DNA of 64,000 nucleotides from Oscheius tipulae (lineage: Eukaryota > Nematoda > Chromadorea > Rhabditida > Rhabditidae): contig JASJZH010000005.1 in the NCBI GenBank assembly GCA_037178975.1, positions 7,254,001 through 7,318,000 on the forward strand, in the 5' to 3' direction. The position numbers were made by a program, and so were the translations under genes. Every line of letters begins with the position of its first letter. Within the stretch, counting starts at the first letter, position 1. Shown here piece after piece: positions 1 through 12,363 of the stretch. Below the pieces are notes generated by a model, which worked only from the letters and a program-made list of their open reading frames with translations, had not been told where the DNA came from and searched no databases.

Positions 1-696
1 GGTTTTACAGCCTACTCGCCTCGGCCGAGCGGCCAGATTTTAGACGGCGATCATCATGAGACGGGAGGGCTTTCTGGCAATCGACAAAAACGACAAAATC
101 TGTCTGATGACTGAAAAATGACGAGGGGAAGAGTCGAGAGAAAGGATGAGTCCAGCTATGAAATGAGATTAGGGTGCAGGCTGCTGGAAACACACCTCAA
201 AAGACAAGAGACTAACTCGATCCGAATAGGTCAAAGAGGAAAACAAGTGACTCTATCCAGGAGATCCTTTGATCTTGGGATGATTTTGAATTTTTTGGCT
301 TCGAATGGCTTGATTTCGACTGTCTGAACATTTACTAACAGAATAGATTCTCATCGCTCCAACAAATGTCATGAAAGTCAACAGATTGGCTTGCTCTTGA
401 AAATAGACCAGAATAAGAAGTTTGGTTGCCGCCAGTTAGATGTTTCAAATCCCGAAGGTTCCTGGAACGAGAAAACCTGCATCGCCGTTTTGGCGCCCAC
501 GTTTTGGGATTTAAGGCCGGTCGTCATTTTCTTTCTGGAGTTTATGTTTTTCTTCCGTTTTCTATGCTATTGTTTTATGTAAAAGCAAGCACAAGCATTT
601 CTCATGTGTGCAAAATCGAATAGAATCTTTCACGCTTTGTTCTCTTCTATCTCATGCTTTCACACGGCTTCTTTATCAGCCAATTTCAGTAAAGAA
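1..696. other. Intergenic sequence upstream of profilin
   Basis: I see no convincing gene in this stretch. Only short open frames without splice or family support occur. The last bases hold the profilin trans-splice acceptor (681-689), so the profilin promoter should lie here. Confidence 0.5.
681..689 (+). promoter_or_regulatory. Trans-splice acceptor of profilin
   Basis: The sequence caatttcag has no upstream donor-bearing exon and sits 7 nt before the profilin ATG. This fits addition of a spliced leader (inference). Confidence 0.5.
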
Positions 697-1190
697 ATGT
701 CTGGCTGGGACGCTTACATCACTTCGTTGACTGGCGGATCCAATGCCATCCGTCGCGCCGCCATCGTTGGACTGAATGATGGTTCTGTATGGGCTAGAAC
801 GGACGGCGAAAATGCTTTCAGGGTACGTTCTATCGTTTCTTTACCAAAAAGTTTCTTTACCATTTAAGGCCACTGAAGCCGAGTTAAAGAAGTTCGTGGG
901 CTTCTTCAGAGATGAGACTAGCATGAAAGCCGTGCCCGCTTCCGGAGCTGACCTGGAAAACGTCCACTACATTGTTCCCCGCACGGAAGAGTCTCTGATG
1001 TTCGGCAAGAAGGACAAGAGCGGCTTCTTCGCAGCAAAGACCAAAACTGGTTAGTTTTCTTCTAAATCTGTCTACTAAATATGTTTGAGCCGTTCTCATT
1101 GCTGTCTATGAGGGTGAAAACATGGTCGCCTCCGATGTCCGTAGCGCTATCGAGAAGCTCGCCGACTATATGCAGTCCCTGAACTATTAG
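697..1190 (+). CDS. Profilin
   Basis: Profilin binds G-actin, poly-proline ligands and phosphoinositides, and controls actin polymerisation in the cytoplasm. Three exons (697-822, 869-1049, 1090-1190) are joined by 46- and 40-nt introns and give 135 residues, the usual profilin length. The N-terminus MSGWDAYI has the conserved Trp of the poly-proline site, followed by AAIVGLNDGSVWA. The block HYIVPRTEESLMFGKKDKSG and the C-terminal helix ending in EKLADYMQSLNY are typical. The start is chosen because an orphan acceptor (caatttcag, ends at 689) lies 7 nt upstream, as expected for spliced-leader addition. The family call is secure; which paralog it is cannot be told. Confidence 0.93.
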
Positions 1191-1756
1191 CTCCTCCCGG
1201 CCACCTAAGCCTGATCAGCATTGATGTTTCCATTCTGATAAAGATTACGATTATACACTACGTAAATTTTCATACGTCGCATAAATTTGTATTTTAGAAC
1301 TTGTTTTACTCATTATTAGCGTAAGCAAGAGGGAACTTTGCTGTTCTGCTAAAAGAATAGAAATGCTGCAAAGAACAAAGGCTACGTTGGCTGAGCGAGG
1401 GTGTAATATCCAAAATGCTGCCATTTTCCTTGAGGCTATTGCGACTAGTGGTCGAGTCACTTATGAAAATGAGTTCCGGGTCAGTGTTCTCCAGAGGCTG
1501 TCCAGAACGATTCAATTGGCGTATTTATCCAAATTTGGAGCAAACATGATCGAGGAGCACTACTTTTTATTACCCAAAGTTGGCAATTTATAAGACGAAC
1601 AAATGGCAAAAACGTAGAAATTGCGGATGAGGGGAAGATTCCTTGAAGGAAATACGCTGGAGAGATCTGTGGATGAATTCTACAAACGGGGAGGATGAGG
1701 ATTTTTACTTGTCGACTAGTTTCAACGCCTGAAGATAGGGAGTACCCGTAGAGAAG
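1191..1756. other. Intergenic, profilin and zinc-finger 3' ends
   Basis: The two genes converge on this 566-bp stretch. It contains the profilin 3' UTR (a possible polyadenylation signal, gataaa, near 1237) and a 76-codon open frame at 1363-1593 without recognisable features, which I do not call as a gene. Confidence 0.4.
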
Positions 1757-3497
1757 CTATTGGAGCATGTCGTCGTGCATCATACCCATATTGTCCGCCA
1801 CGACATCAGCTAGATCTGGGACCATTATTTCGGGATCTTGGGCCTGGAAATCGGGTGTGACACTTGGCTCGAAAACACAAAATCACCTCGATTTCACCAT
1901 TCTCCATCATGATATGTACTCGCTTGTGGTAGCTTTCGTGCTGTTCCATGGATTTCCGATCCGCAAACGACTTCAAACATGTCTTGAATCGAAGAAATGA
2001 ATCGTGAGATTGAAGAAGAACAAACCTCGCACCATAACGGCCTTTCGTTCCTTGCTAGCGGATGTTCAACCTCAATATGTTCCATGCATTCGTGTCTTGA
2101 GGAGAACATCGATTTGCAGAGTGGACAGTCGAATCGCTCGAAGCAAATAGCCTTCCCCAACTCGATGACGTCATTCAGAGTGAGCTGTGTCTCTTTGAAA
2201 GCGTCCAGCATCTTCCTCATCTAAATTACAGGCGTTACAATAAAAAGAAAGTGAAACGAACTCTGTCCTGTTCCGGCATCTGTGGCAAAATCTCTCCTCG
2301 TCGAATCTTTTCCGTCCAATTGCGAGCATCGTTGCCCAGGCCCATTTTTCTCTTGCGATGGCGACTCGGAGGCGTGAAAAAGGGCTCGCCAGTTCCGCGG
2401 ACCACAATTGCATCTTCAGGAACTTCTTGAGGCGGTCGGCGATTGCTGGCGAAGGGTCTCCAGGCCTCTTCGAGTTCTTCTTTTGTGCTTACGTGCGTTT
2501 TTAGATGCTTTTTCAAGTTTCCCTTTAATCTGCAATGAATCATCAGGTAAACTAGTCAGGAAAACCACTACCTGCAAGTTTTTCCGCAGTATGGACAGGC
2601 GTGAGGAGTGAAACCAGTATGGACAGAACGATGTTCGAAGAGATTCGATTTGAAGCGGAATGACTTGCTGCAGATGTCACATTGGAAGGGCTTCTGATCT
2701 GTATGAATCACCGAGTGCTGTTGCAGGCCTGAAAGAGGAAATGTATTGTTTTTGGGTTGAAGAGTCGATATGTCTCCAGCCAGGGATGGGCTGGCTTACA
2801 TTAAATGCAAATGAGTAGTCGCACAACTCGATGAAAGTGATACGCTCGAAAAAAAAAAAAGGCAATTCAGCCAAAGGTTGAAAATGACTTGTTTATGAAC
2901 AATTTTGAGAATTTCAGATAGAAGATATCCGTCAAACCGGGAAAAAAATTGGTTGCTTTGGAGTACCAGAAGTTACCATGAAAGCTTTTCCTCTGTTGCC
3001 AAGGGAGCTTTGTGAATGAACTTTCGAAAAAAGCTAGTCATATTTTCTCTTACGTTCCAGGTACTGGTCGCAAACTTTTCGCTTATCAATGCCCGCTCAG
3101 TGCATTTGTTCCGAACAAATTAACGTCACTGTAGGCAGAAAACGAACCTTTGAATGAGACGAATATCTTGTTGCAGACATTGCCTAAAACTTCATCATGA
3201 GAAACGAAGAAAGACAGCGCTTACACTGATGAACAGCTCTCGGGGTGCCCATTCCCTCAGTGAGCTCGTCTTCTTCGTGAAACTGACCGGGATACATCTG
3301 AGCAAACCAATATAACTGAGGGGAAGAAGTAAATCGAACTTGATGATTGGAAGCCGAGCTCCCGTTCAACAAGCGGAAATGAAATGAAGTATGGACAAAC
3401 TCACATATTCTTCCGGCTCAATGCCGTCTTCCATCATCGCCATTCCGTCGCCATGCTGCGGATGGTGTTGATACATGGCCTCATGCCCATGATTCAT
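1757..3497 (-). CDS. C2H2 zinc-finger protein with five fingers
   Basis: A nuclear DNA-binding protein of roughly 340 residues in eight exons; targets unknown. The start MNHGHEAMYQHHPQHG opens a His/Met-rich N-terminus. The fingers in order are CNVC (split by an intron of about 400 nt after KIFVSFK), CDICSKSFRFKSNLFEH, CPYCGKTCRLKGNLKKH, then a basic linker (HRKRK, RNWTEKIRRGEI), then CPLCKSMFSSRHECMEH and CETCLKSFADRKSMEQH. The tail is acidic (PEIMVPDLADVV, MMHDDMLQ). The last intron, 43 nt, ends at ttccag. Fingers 1-3 are contiguous with near-TGEKP linkers (IHTDQKPFQ), which suggests real DNA binding, while 4-5 are set apart. Finger class is certain; orthology is not. Confidence 0.85.
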
Positions 3498-4790
3498 GGT
3501 TTTTTTTTTATAACTGCGGCGTCGTAGATCTCGGCAGTTTTACCTGAAAGCCGTGAATTACCTCCGACAAGAATCCAGGATACGGTATCGAGAGAAAAGC
3601 TGAAGGATCTAGCAGAAACACATGAACAAGCTGTTCCATTTAATTGTTTTAAACGAAAAAAGAATAAATAAGGATATTTTCATCAAAGTTCTACAATTCT
3701 GATCGCTTGTTATCGATTACGAGTAAACAATCAAAGCGGCGGCGTCTTTCCAAATCGCTCAACGTTTTGGTAACATGTTATCTTCGGCTACCGTACATAA
3801 CTTGATTATTGTTGTCAACACTTTCTCCACGTAATTTCAACTTCAAATGATGGAAATTGCCGCGCGGATTATGAAGAAGAGGTATGGTATTTACAGTAAT
3901 AGGTGGCTGGAGATCTGAATACGCTGCGCAAGCCGCATCGCGTGCCTTAAAGGACTGTATTGACCTGGGGCAGAGATAAAGTAAGGACAAGAGAAAAAGA
4001 AGTTTGAATTGGATAGACTTACTTTGGGACTGAATACAGACGGAAATAAGCTTGAGAATGTGAAATATGGTTAAATTCGAACTCCCGCGAGTTCCTGACT
4101 GGGTACTGTGAAAAAATTGCAGGAATTTGAAATTTCCTTTCTGCTTAATTTTTTTCTCGGACCCTGTTTTCACTTTCCTTTCCCAAAACTTCTGTGCTTT
4201 TTTATGTTTCTTTCTCCCCCCGATTTGCTTTTGCTATGAAGGGCAGTCTTTGCGAATAAAATACTTAGAAAAAAAACGTGAGTTATACTGGGTCTTGCAA
4301 CGAAACCCGCCTGGCCAAAATTTCAGTCAAAATTTCAATTTTCTTTCAAAATTTCAAACAGAAATTTCAACTCCAAAAATCGTTTTTAGAGCAGCATGAA
4401 ACTGCTGTGATGGCAAGGGCCTTGATTTCCCGATATACAATGTAGAAGAAGAGATCCTGTCTGATCTGGGGGTAGCGTAACTTTTTTGGTAACTACGCTT
4501 GTCTATCACATCTGTTTTTTTTAAAAGACTCTTGCTGTCACTCGCGCCTATCGAGACATCATCATGCCCAGGGTATGCTTTGATTGTTAGCCTAGAGTAA
4601 CTGGTTCTTTCAGGAAGTGTTTCTGGTTTATAGGCAATGAAAGGGGCTTCCCTAAAACTTCTCGTAACGCTATGAATCTTGTTGTTCATTTATGTTACTG
4701 TTGGCAACCCATCATCTTACCGTTCTTCATACAATCCCGTTGTTTGGGGTGTCCCGACTCTGATCAATAAAAGTATTTCAGGTGGGAAGT
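3498..4790. other. Intergenic region with an uncertain minus-strand ORF
   Basis: This is the divergent interval between the zinc-finger and SMSr genes. A minus-strand open frame at 3778-4173 (131 codons) contains a hydrophobic run (LLFLLSLLYLCP) that is more likely a 60-nt intron (gtaagt...cccag, about 3970-4030), so a small unrecognised gene is possible. At 4317-4375 the 9-mer aaaatttca recurs several times. The SMSr trans-splice acceptor (aagtatttcag) ends at 4781. Confidence 0.35.
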
Positions 4791-7099
4791 ATGGCGAGAA
4801 AGTCCATACGGACAAACGGGTCTCCTCCGGTAGTGCGAGCCGAAGAATCTCCAAAAGAAGTGGACGAGTGGGATTGTGTGGCTGTTCACGAATGGCTCTC
4901 AGCAAATGGTTTTTCCGATTACGCCGAGAGTATTGCCAGTGTTCACAAGGTTTCTTTCCCCTATAATTCTGTGCAGTTTTCTTGTAGATCGACGGTGCCA
5001 CCTTGCTGATGCTTACCGAGAATGATCTTCGAGAGCCGCCTCTCCAAATCAAATGTCTCGGCGATATTAAGCGTCTTTTCAAGGCTATCCAGGAGTTCAA
5101 ACGCGTATGTTTCCTTGTTTTCGTTACCAAAGGTGGTTAGTAAAAGAGGAACACTGAAATAGTTTGTGCCACTGGAGGAACTTCAAGATATTTTCTGCAC
5201 TCTTGCAGAGGTTCCTAGTTGTGAAAAACGTTTCCTCATCTTTTGCATTGTGAACAGCAGCTAGTAAGTACGAATGATCGCTAAAAAAAAAGATGCTGAA
5301 AGAGGGTTAAAGGAAAAAAAAACAAGTTGTGCATATTTTTGACCTTTTCCAGCTACACTTGTTTCAAAAAGCTATTTTAGTTTTCACACTGAAGCCAAAA
5401 AGACTGGGAAGCACATTAAACAAAAGGGACCTCCTAACAAACTAGAACAAAACCTTTTGCAGGAAGCCCACTATCGTCCAGCGCCGGAGGCTCATCCATT
5501 TGAATCCTCCGAGTCGGATCCCGCCGTCTGTCTCGAATACAATCGCCGACGAAAGTTTTCCATTTCCGGCGAAAGTGTCATTCTTAACACGAAAGAAAGT
5601 GCCGTCTTGGTGTTAGTTTTTTTTTTTTCTCATAACCTTATTCTTCAGAGACGATGAAACGAATGAGACGTTCCCGGCCGATATTACCCAAGTGAAGTTG
5701 ATTTCCCGAGCGGAGCTGATCAAACACATCGAAAGCCCAGATACGAAGCTGAAGAGCTACGTCAAACTAGGAATCTCTTTTGCCTACTGTCTCTTTTCTC
5801 TTCTAATCACATCGTTTGTCATGACATTAGTTCACGATCGTGTGCCTGGTAAGAATTCTTGTCTCTTCCTTTGCATTCCTTTTTCCAGATATGAAGACAT
5901 ATCCGCCACTGCCCGATATTGTCCTAGACAATTTACCGCTGATTCCATGGGCTTTCGAAATGTGTGAGCTTATAGGAGTCATGCTGTCCACAATCTGCTT
6001 TACTGTCATTCTGTTCCACAAACATCGGTTTGCTTTTTCTCTGTTTATGCTGCAGTCATCCATTTCAGAGTTATAATCCTCCGGCGGATGTTCTCACTCG
6101 TTGGGACAGTCTTCTTCCTTCGCTGCGTCACCATGATGATCACTTCGCTCTCAGTTCCCGGTGGTCATTTGGAATGTCGGGCCAAGAGCTACGGAAGTTT
6201 GAAAGAGAAGCTCATTCAAGCATTCCACATCTGGTCCAAGCTGGGCATGTCGATCCAAGGTGTCCGAACCTGTGGAGACTACATGTTCAGTGGACACACG
6301 ACGGTTATCACTCTCCTAAATCACTTCATCACAGAGTGTATGTGTTCGATATGCATTTAAAAGCTGCTAATTTAGATACTCCTTATTCCTGGACAGGTCT
6401 TCACACATTGACATGGGTTCTCAATCTTTTCGGCGTCTTTTTCATCCTGGCCGGACATGAGCACTATTCTATCGACGTCTTCATTGGTAAGACCTTTGTC
6501 GGTTCTCATTTCGTAGTCATTTCCAGCCTTTTACATATCTTCGCGAATGTTCCTCTATTATCATGCCTATTCTTACAATCACGCCAACTTGACGGCAACA
6601 GATGAGCGAATGAGGATCTGGTTCCCGCTCATCTGGTTTTTTGAAGGCGGCAGTCCTGGAAAGGTGAGATTTCAGGTTCAACAGGTGCTATAACATTTGA
6701 CGCCATTTAACCATTGGTAGTGCTCAAGCTAAGCCAGAAAAATATATATCGAGAATACCCAATTCGGCTTATATAAGAAGTCGTGCTTTTTCAGTCATTG
6801 CTCCGTCTTGTTTTTAACAGTCTGTTTGTAAGAAGTCCGGTTGGAAACTAGAGCATAGAGGGAGCTGTGGGTCTGCTCGAGCATAACCGAAATTTTCCAT
6901 ATAACATTCTTGACAATCTGTTTACTAGGTTGCTAACGAGTTCGAGCTTCCTCTCTCCTTCGCCATCCCGCGTGGTCTGCGTTCAAATCGGAGCAGTTCA
7001 GCTGCGCTCTGTCCGAAGCCCAAAACTCACGAAGTCAGAGCTGATATTCGGAACGGAGTCACTCACAAGGCCAACGGTAACAGTAAGAAGAAAAACTAG
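4791..7099 (+). CDS. SAMD8: SAM-domain sphingomyelin synthase-related protein (SMSr)
   Basis: SMSr is an ER-membrane phosphatidic-acid-phosphatase-like enzyme that makes ceramide phosphoethanolamine and limits ER ceramide. Nine exons (4791-4949, 4988-5104, 5463-5611, 5649-5848, 5889-6027, 6069-6337, 6376-6486, 6527-6663, 6929-7099) give 483 residues. An N-terminal SAM domain ([20 protein letters not shown] through [14 protein letters not shown]) is followed by six predicted membrane spans. The catalytic His of the C3 motif is in [12 protein letters not shown], and the His/Asp pair of C4 in [12 protein letters not shown]. The tail is Ser/Lys-rich and ends KKKN, compatible with a di-lysine-like ER signal. 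The SAM domain separates it from SMS1-type enzymes lacking one. Most introns are 37-41 nt; the third-last region and the last intron (265 nt) are longer. Confidence 0.92.
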
Positions 7100-7387
7100 T
7101 GTAATTTCCCTCACTCCATATCAAAATTTGCCTACCTCGTGTACATTTCTTAATTTTGAGCGTAATATCGTCCCCGTCCCGCCCCCCTCCCCCGTTTGTA
7201 TTTTAAGGGTATTTTTTTGTTCTCATCCATGTCGCTGTGATAGTTCTAGTCAATTTTTTTTTAGATATTCCTTGTGCCACAGAAACTTTTAGAATGAAGT
7301 CTTTTTTCGTTTTGTACCAGATCAACTGGAAAACTGAACAGAGTGACTCGGAACATCATTTTATTTTGAACTTTCATTGCTTCTTCT

Positions 7388-9303
7388 TCAAGACGTCCCT
7401 TTATCTGCATTTTCCATATGAATAGTGTTTCTTCTCCTGCTCGCCGTCCTTGGACGAAAGCTTCCTCTGTTATCTTGCTCGAATCGAGTGTCCCACTGGT
7501 TCTGCAGGGACACAAAATACAAATGGCCCGCGTCCTTTTTGATCGGCGCAGCTTGTTGGAGAAGACGTAAATGAGGAGCCGGGACGAGCCAGCCAATATA
7601 TTTTAGATTCTTGACCATATGCACAATGTTCGAGTCGGTCAAAAAGACAGCCAAGGCTATGATTACTCCGCCTCTGGAAAGGATTCATATTGAGATTCAG
7701 ACTCACGTCGCGATTAGAAAATTGAAAAGGGTGTCGAGAAACTGCGATATCCAGCCGTCTTCAATAGAACGAAGTACATCGAGGTGACCGATCACGTAGA
7801 CAGTAGCGTAGAATAGACACTGGATTCCGAGAACGAGAAAGCCGGTCATGAGTTGCTGCAAAATGCTGTGTTTATTGGGTGTCCGACATAATCTCGTTGT
7901 ACCCAGTTATCTGTTATTGGTTAGGCTTCCTCCCCGTTTGATTCACCCCCGGTCATTGCTCATCTCTGTCTACACAGTCACTAAATTTGTTCTCGGACAA
8001 TTGGGTTGCTCATATGCTTCTTTCATGATTCCAGGAAAACATCGAAAAATCCTTGGCTATTACTAGTCTCAAAAGAAGTGGGTCGAGTAAAAAGATCATA
8101 GTACAAGATCAATTGTACAGGTGTCTCCAACTAACGCTTGTCTAACTGACTTTTCCGTAGCTCATTGTCATTTGCTTACTTTTGTCGACCGAATGTTCTC
8201 GTCTAGTTGAAATCGAAGACTCAAAGTGTACGGTAGCCTGGCCAAATGGTGGTCTCTATTGATAATAGCTAATCGTGAATTGTTGTATCGATGAAGCAGA
8301 ACGAAGCCGATGGCTCCTACGAGACAGTTAGCCACTCCGAGACTGGCCAAATACCACCATGAAACTACTTCTGAACTTTTAAAAATATGTAAAGAAATCT
8401 TGTCTCACGATATGTCCAGAAGTAGCTGGCGATGGCGGAGGTAATATAGTTGCTGGTAATCAATGTGACAGGGATCCAGAGCCGACTCTTCCTCTCGTAG
8501 TCGGTTATGAAATAGGTGGCTGCCAGACGTTCAGAGAACACATTACAAACGCTAAAAAATGTTCTATTTTTCAGCTGCAAGGTCATTTTTCTGTGCTACG
8601 ATGTTACTATCCTGTTATTTACCCACCACGGCGTGTTATGCCCATGCAAAAGGCGTCGCCAATTTTTCTCGCGCTATATTCCTATTTCGAGGGCGGAAAT
8701 TCAAAATTACTTCTCTAGCCGCTTTTTAGATTAATGTAGGGTATACGGTATTCTCTGCCAAAAAAAATCGGTTTAAACCAGATTTTCTGTAGGATACTGT
8801 ACTTAAGGAAACGAGCGGCATTAGCTCCCAGTTTGAAAAAGTGGCGACGCGCATAACACGCCGTGCCACCGGGACCCAAATGTGTCTCGCCACGATACTA
8901 GGTGATTTACAGTAATGGCATCTTACCTACCCTGTTAAAATGTTAGCAAAGAAGTGTGATCGCAATAAACTACAGCTAATGATTATATAGTTGTCTTCTG
9001 GCTGGCCTAAAACGGATACTTTTACAGCATTTTCACGGTGTCCATACCGTTATAAACGAAAACGTTTAGTTGGAATAGGAGCGTGATGGCTCGACACGTC
9101 ATGACGAGGTAATAGTAGACCATGAAGGATAGAATGATGAGACGGAGGTTGATATGAAGACGGACCTTGTAGGCAACTCGGATACCAATAACCCAAATGA
9201 CGGCATTGAAGGGGAGAAGCACGAGCTCGGTGATGAAGAAGACTCGAAAGAGTTGAATATGCCGCGGGGGAACGAGGAACCAGAGACGATATTCCAGAGC
9301 CAT
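7388..9303 (-). CDS. Serpentine chemoreceptor, Sre-like (7TM GPCR)
   Basis: A seven-transmembrane receptor of the nematode-specific Sra/Srab/Sre group, presumably in sensory neurons. Five exons (9026-9303, about 8420-8554, 8180-8382, 7707-7855, 7388-7673) splice cleanly with 33-, 38- and several-hundred-nt introns. Family marks are ERLAATYFITDYERKSR after TM3, LSLRFQLDENIR after TM5 and the C-terminal KKDAGHLYFVSLQNQW. TM1-2 lie in exon 1 (starting MALEYRLWFLVPPRH). The N-terminus is short for the family, so an upstream exon may be missing. The 470-nt first intron holds an inverted-repeat element (8617-8876). Receptor class is well supported, ligand unknown. Confidence 0.8.
8617..8876. repeat. 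Inverted-repeat (MITE-like) element inside receptor intron 1
   Basis: The left end has cacggcgtgttatg and ggcgtcgcca; the right end carries the same two blocks inverted (ggcgacgcgcataacacgccgtg). About 260 bp separate the outer ends and there is no coding capacity, so this looks like a small non-autonomous foldback or MITE relic. Target-site duplications are not evident. Confidence 0.5.
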
Positions 9304-9660
9304 CTCTCGTTGATTGGCGAGACTATAGCTCTTTCATTTGCTCCAATTGCACCTGGACCCCATTGACGACGACAGCTGGAAATTGGAAAAGAAAAAAGGA
9401 CGTTCGTGTGGAAAAAGACTTCTAGAAATTTATTGCCAAAGACAAAAGGACTCATGCACAGTGATCAGAATTGAAAGACTTGCTTTGTACACATTCTAAC
9501 AGACTACAGAATCTAGCTACCGCAGAAACTTTACCTGATAAAGGGTGGAAGTTTCCATGTTAGTGTTTGCGGTAACATTTGAAAAACAGAAGATTGCTTG
9601 TGTTGGAAATGGAAAAATGTGTAATTTGAAAGAGACCAGATGAGATGACGCAGGGAGTAG

Positions 9661-11111
9661 TTAACCCTGGATACGGGGCTGGGGTGTCGTTTTCCGGTAC
9701 TCCTGGACGTAATATTCGATCGTCTTCATTAGACCCTCGTCGAAAGGAGTCGTGCACTCCCAGCCCATCATCTGGAAACCGTTCTTTGGAAACGAAACGC
9801 TGCTTGAACTGCTGGGCCTGACCGGTCGACTTCGGTCTCCGTAAACAGCTCGCTAACTGGGTATGGTATACCGTACCAGCACAGATAGTATTGGTGGCAA
9901 GAATGAAGGCGGTCTCGCCCCGAACACAGTCTGATCAGTTCAAAAATTCAAACTCACATTTTTAATTTTTGAGAAGTCTATGTAGTACCGCCGGTCGTGA
10001 TACGGTCGGTCGGGAATTGGTCGGAAGGACGGCGCACACTCGTCTCTGAAATTTATATGTGTCCTGTTCCTCTTCTTTCTAACCTCTGCTGCAACTTATT
10101 AACAATAGCGTGAATTTTTCTCGTCAGCTCGATGTTTGTCATTTCGAAGTCCGTGCCAATGTTGTAGACTTCACCCTCATGTCCATCGAGACTGACTCTT
10201 CGAATAGCTTCGGCACAGTCGAAGACGAACATCCAACTGCGAGTGTGCAAACCATCTCCCATTAACGGATAGGCCTTCTGCTCCAGAGCAAGTTTGGTGA
10301 ACTTCGGGATAAGTTTGGTATCGGCCTGTCTTGGCCCGTAGACGTTATTCATTCGAACCATCACGTAGGGCAGTTTATAGGAGTGCTGAAAGTTTGAGGT
10401 TTTCAACTTCGCACAGCAGCGGAAAGTTCAACCTCTTGAAGCTTGCCTCGTTCGTTTGAATAATTTCCACAGATAAACTCACATAGTAGGACCGAATGAT
10501 CTGTTCACAAGCTGCCTTGCTAGCTGCGTAGGGATTTGTGGGATTGGGAAGACTCTTCTCGGTTTTGGGTGAACGGTCAGCATAAGAGTCTCCGTACACT
10601 TCATCTGAGCGATCTCTGTTACTCGGTTCTGTCCGAGAGTATACCTGTACTTATGTGAACAAGTCGTTTGATGCCGTGATAGCTTCTGTTGACGATGCTC
10701 TCCAAAAGTGTGGTGGTCGAGATGACATTGTCTCGGATGGTCCCGACTCGATCGCTGTAGGATTCATCAACGTGTGTGATGGCTGCGAAATGGATAATCA
10801 TGTCCACATTGTGTTCTCTCAGAGTTTGATCCAGTTTCTCCTGGTCTTCAAGCTTGGCCTCCTCGAAAACGTAGCGGCCAGAATCGCGGATGTTTTTCTC
10901 AATGTGGTTAGGCGATGCGCCAAAGGCCAATTTGTCGTAGTTTACAAACCTGAAAGAAACCCGATGTGACAAATCTAATCATTAGAAGCCTTCAAAACGA
11001 ATGTAAGCTAGCCTACTTTGTGCTGCTCCATTTGGGAAAAGTGTCATTGATAAAATTCGAGCCGATAAAACCGGCACCTCCTGTGATCAAGACACATCTC
11101 GGTTCCTCCAT
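9661..11111 (-). CDS. TGDS: dTDP-glucose 4,6-dehydratase (TGDS family)
   Basis: A short-chain dehydrogenase/reductase that oxidises and dehydrates a nucleotide sugar with NAD. Residues near the start, CVLITGGAGFIGSNF, form the Rossmann GxxGxxG motif. The active site reads HISTDEVYGD (spanning a short intron) and YAASKAA (catalytic YxxxK). Substrate-fold signatures MVRMNNVYGPRQ and RSWMFVFDCAEAI follow, and the C-terminus MMGWECTTPFDEGLMKTIEYY is the family helix. Six exons; the last intron is about 190 nt, the others 38-116 nt. The acceptor tgttgcag lies 9 nt before the start. Length is about 340 residues, normal for the family. Nematodes have a dTDP-rhamnose pathway in which this enzyme acts (established knowledge); the substrate here is inferred. 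Confidence 0.9.
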
Positions 11112-12363
11112 CGACAGGTCCTGCAACAATTCCAAATAGAGATTTGCCAGAGAGAGGAGAAGACAAAAAGGATTCCAAGGCCAAGTTCGGAAGCTGCCGG
11201 CGGGTGAAAGCGCAATTTATAGGGGTTGGATGGCTGGAGCAGGTTCAAGACCTGCGTCGGGAGCCGGGAGAGACGACCATTCCCCACTTGGATCCGGATC
11301 GGCTTTTGGCTGGCGACTGACCGAAACCGCAATACTGACGATGCGCGCGCCTTGTTGCGCCGCAGAACCCGTCACATTCGGAACAGACGCTATGCCGTTC
11401 GTAGAGGACAATTCCCACTCTTTTGAGGGATCGTGGGGTCCAAAAAGATCGAATTTGGAAGTAATCGGCAAACATTGGGAATGGGGGTACCTCTTCCTAT
11501 TGAACTAAGCACCTCTACATCTGTCTCGTGAATAGGAACCGTACCGAAGCATAGGAAATCTTTCTCGTCATAGAAGGCATTCTCTTACTGCTTACAGAAA
11601 TTAATCTGTTAGACCATACCGTGCTACCTTACGTTTCAGGGTTGTCCACCTCTTTCCAAAGGTTTTAACTAAACAGTAGTCTTTTATGTAGAAACTCTAG
11701 CCTTCTCAGGCTTTGGGGATAAACAGCTAACATGATCAATTACTCACAGTAACCAGTTCCGTCTACTCAGCTTACCCGCCACGGTCACAATGCATAAGAA
11801 GCTTTGCTTGCTGATCAAAGGGTTTGGTTAGGTGATAAGTCTACTCTTGTAGCACTCTCCTTTCGTAGATTGTAGACAGAGCGAAAGATCATCTGCTTGA
11901 CCACCTGTTTCGTTTCTCTAAACCCACACACTCTCTTGCCATTTCCCAGACCCGCCTGTCGGCGTATCATCTTATCCTTTTATAGGAATGCCGCGTCGAA
12001 AAGTCATAATCTTCGCGACATTCTCTCAGTCACACCTCTATTCTCCAAAGATTCTGGTAAATTCTGGTAAGAGGTCGGGTAATGCGATAAGATGCTGACA
12101 TTAATGTGGCAGCAGTAATGGTAGCTCTCACAGACCGATATTAAGTTCCTAAACATTTGAAATTGAGGATACATTGCCAAAAACGGCGACCAGACAAGAT
12201 AAGATCAATGAGAGACAGGTAAAACGGAATACAGACGGGGACATATCGACTATCGGGGCGAAAGGGGCGGAAAGTGAGAACTGCGACCCCGTTAGCCACG
12301 AAATTGCGGCGATATCTCCCAAATACCCCTTCCTACCTAGGTTTTTCATATTTATTCGAGAGA
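11112..12363. other. Intergenic region; possible 3' exon of an undefined gene
   Basis: Upstream of TGDS, minus-strand frames of 60-85 codons stay open at about 11217-11650, one reading FGTVPIHETDVEVLSS and stopping at 11390, another stopping at 11217. None has a credible start or recognisable family. They could be exons of a gene lying upstream in the same direction, or chance. 11700-12360 shows nothing I can support. Confidence 0.3.

Noticed and set aside
1757-1900. A 19-nt ultra-short last intron in the zinc-finger gene
   Set aside because: A 43-nt intron with a better acceptor (ttccag) keeps the same frame and fits the rest of the genome.
4317-4375. CRISPR-like or regulatory array of aaaatttca
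   Set aside because: Only a few irregularly spaced 9-mers in AT-rich sequence; no array structure.
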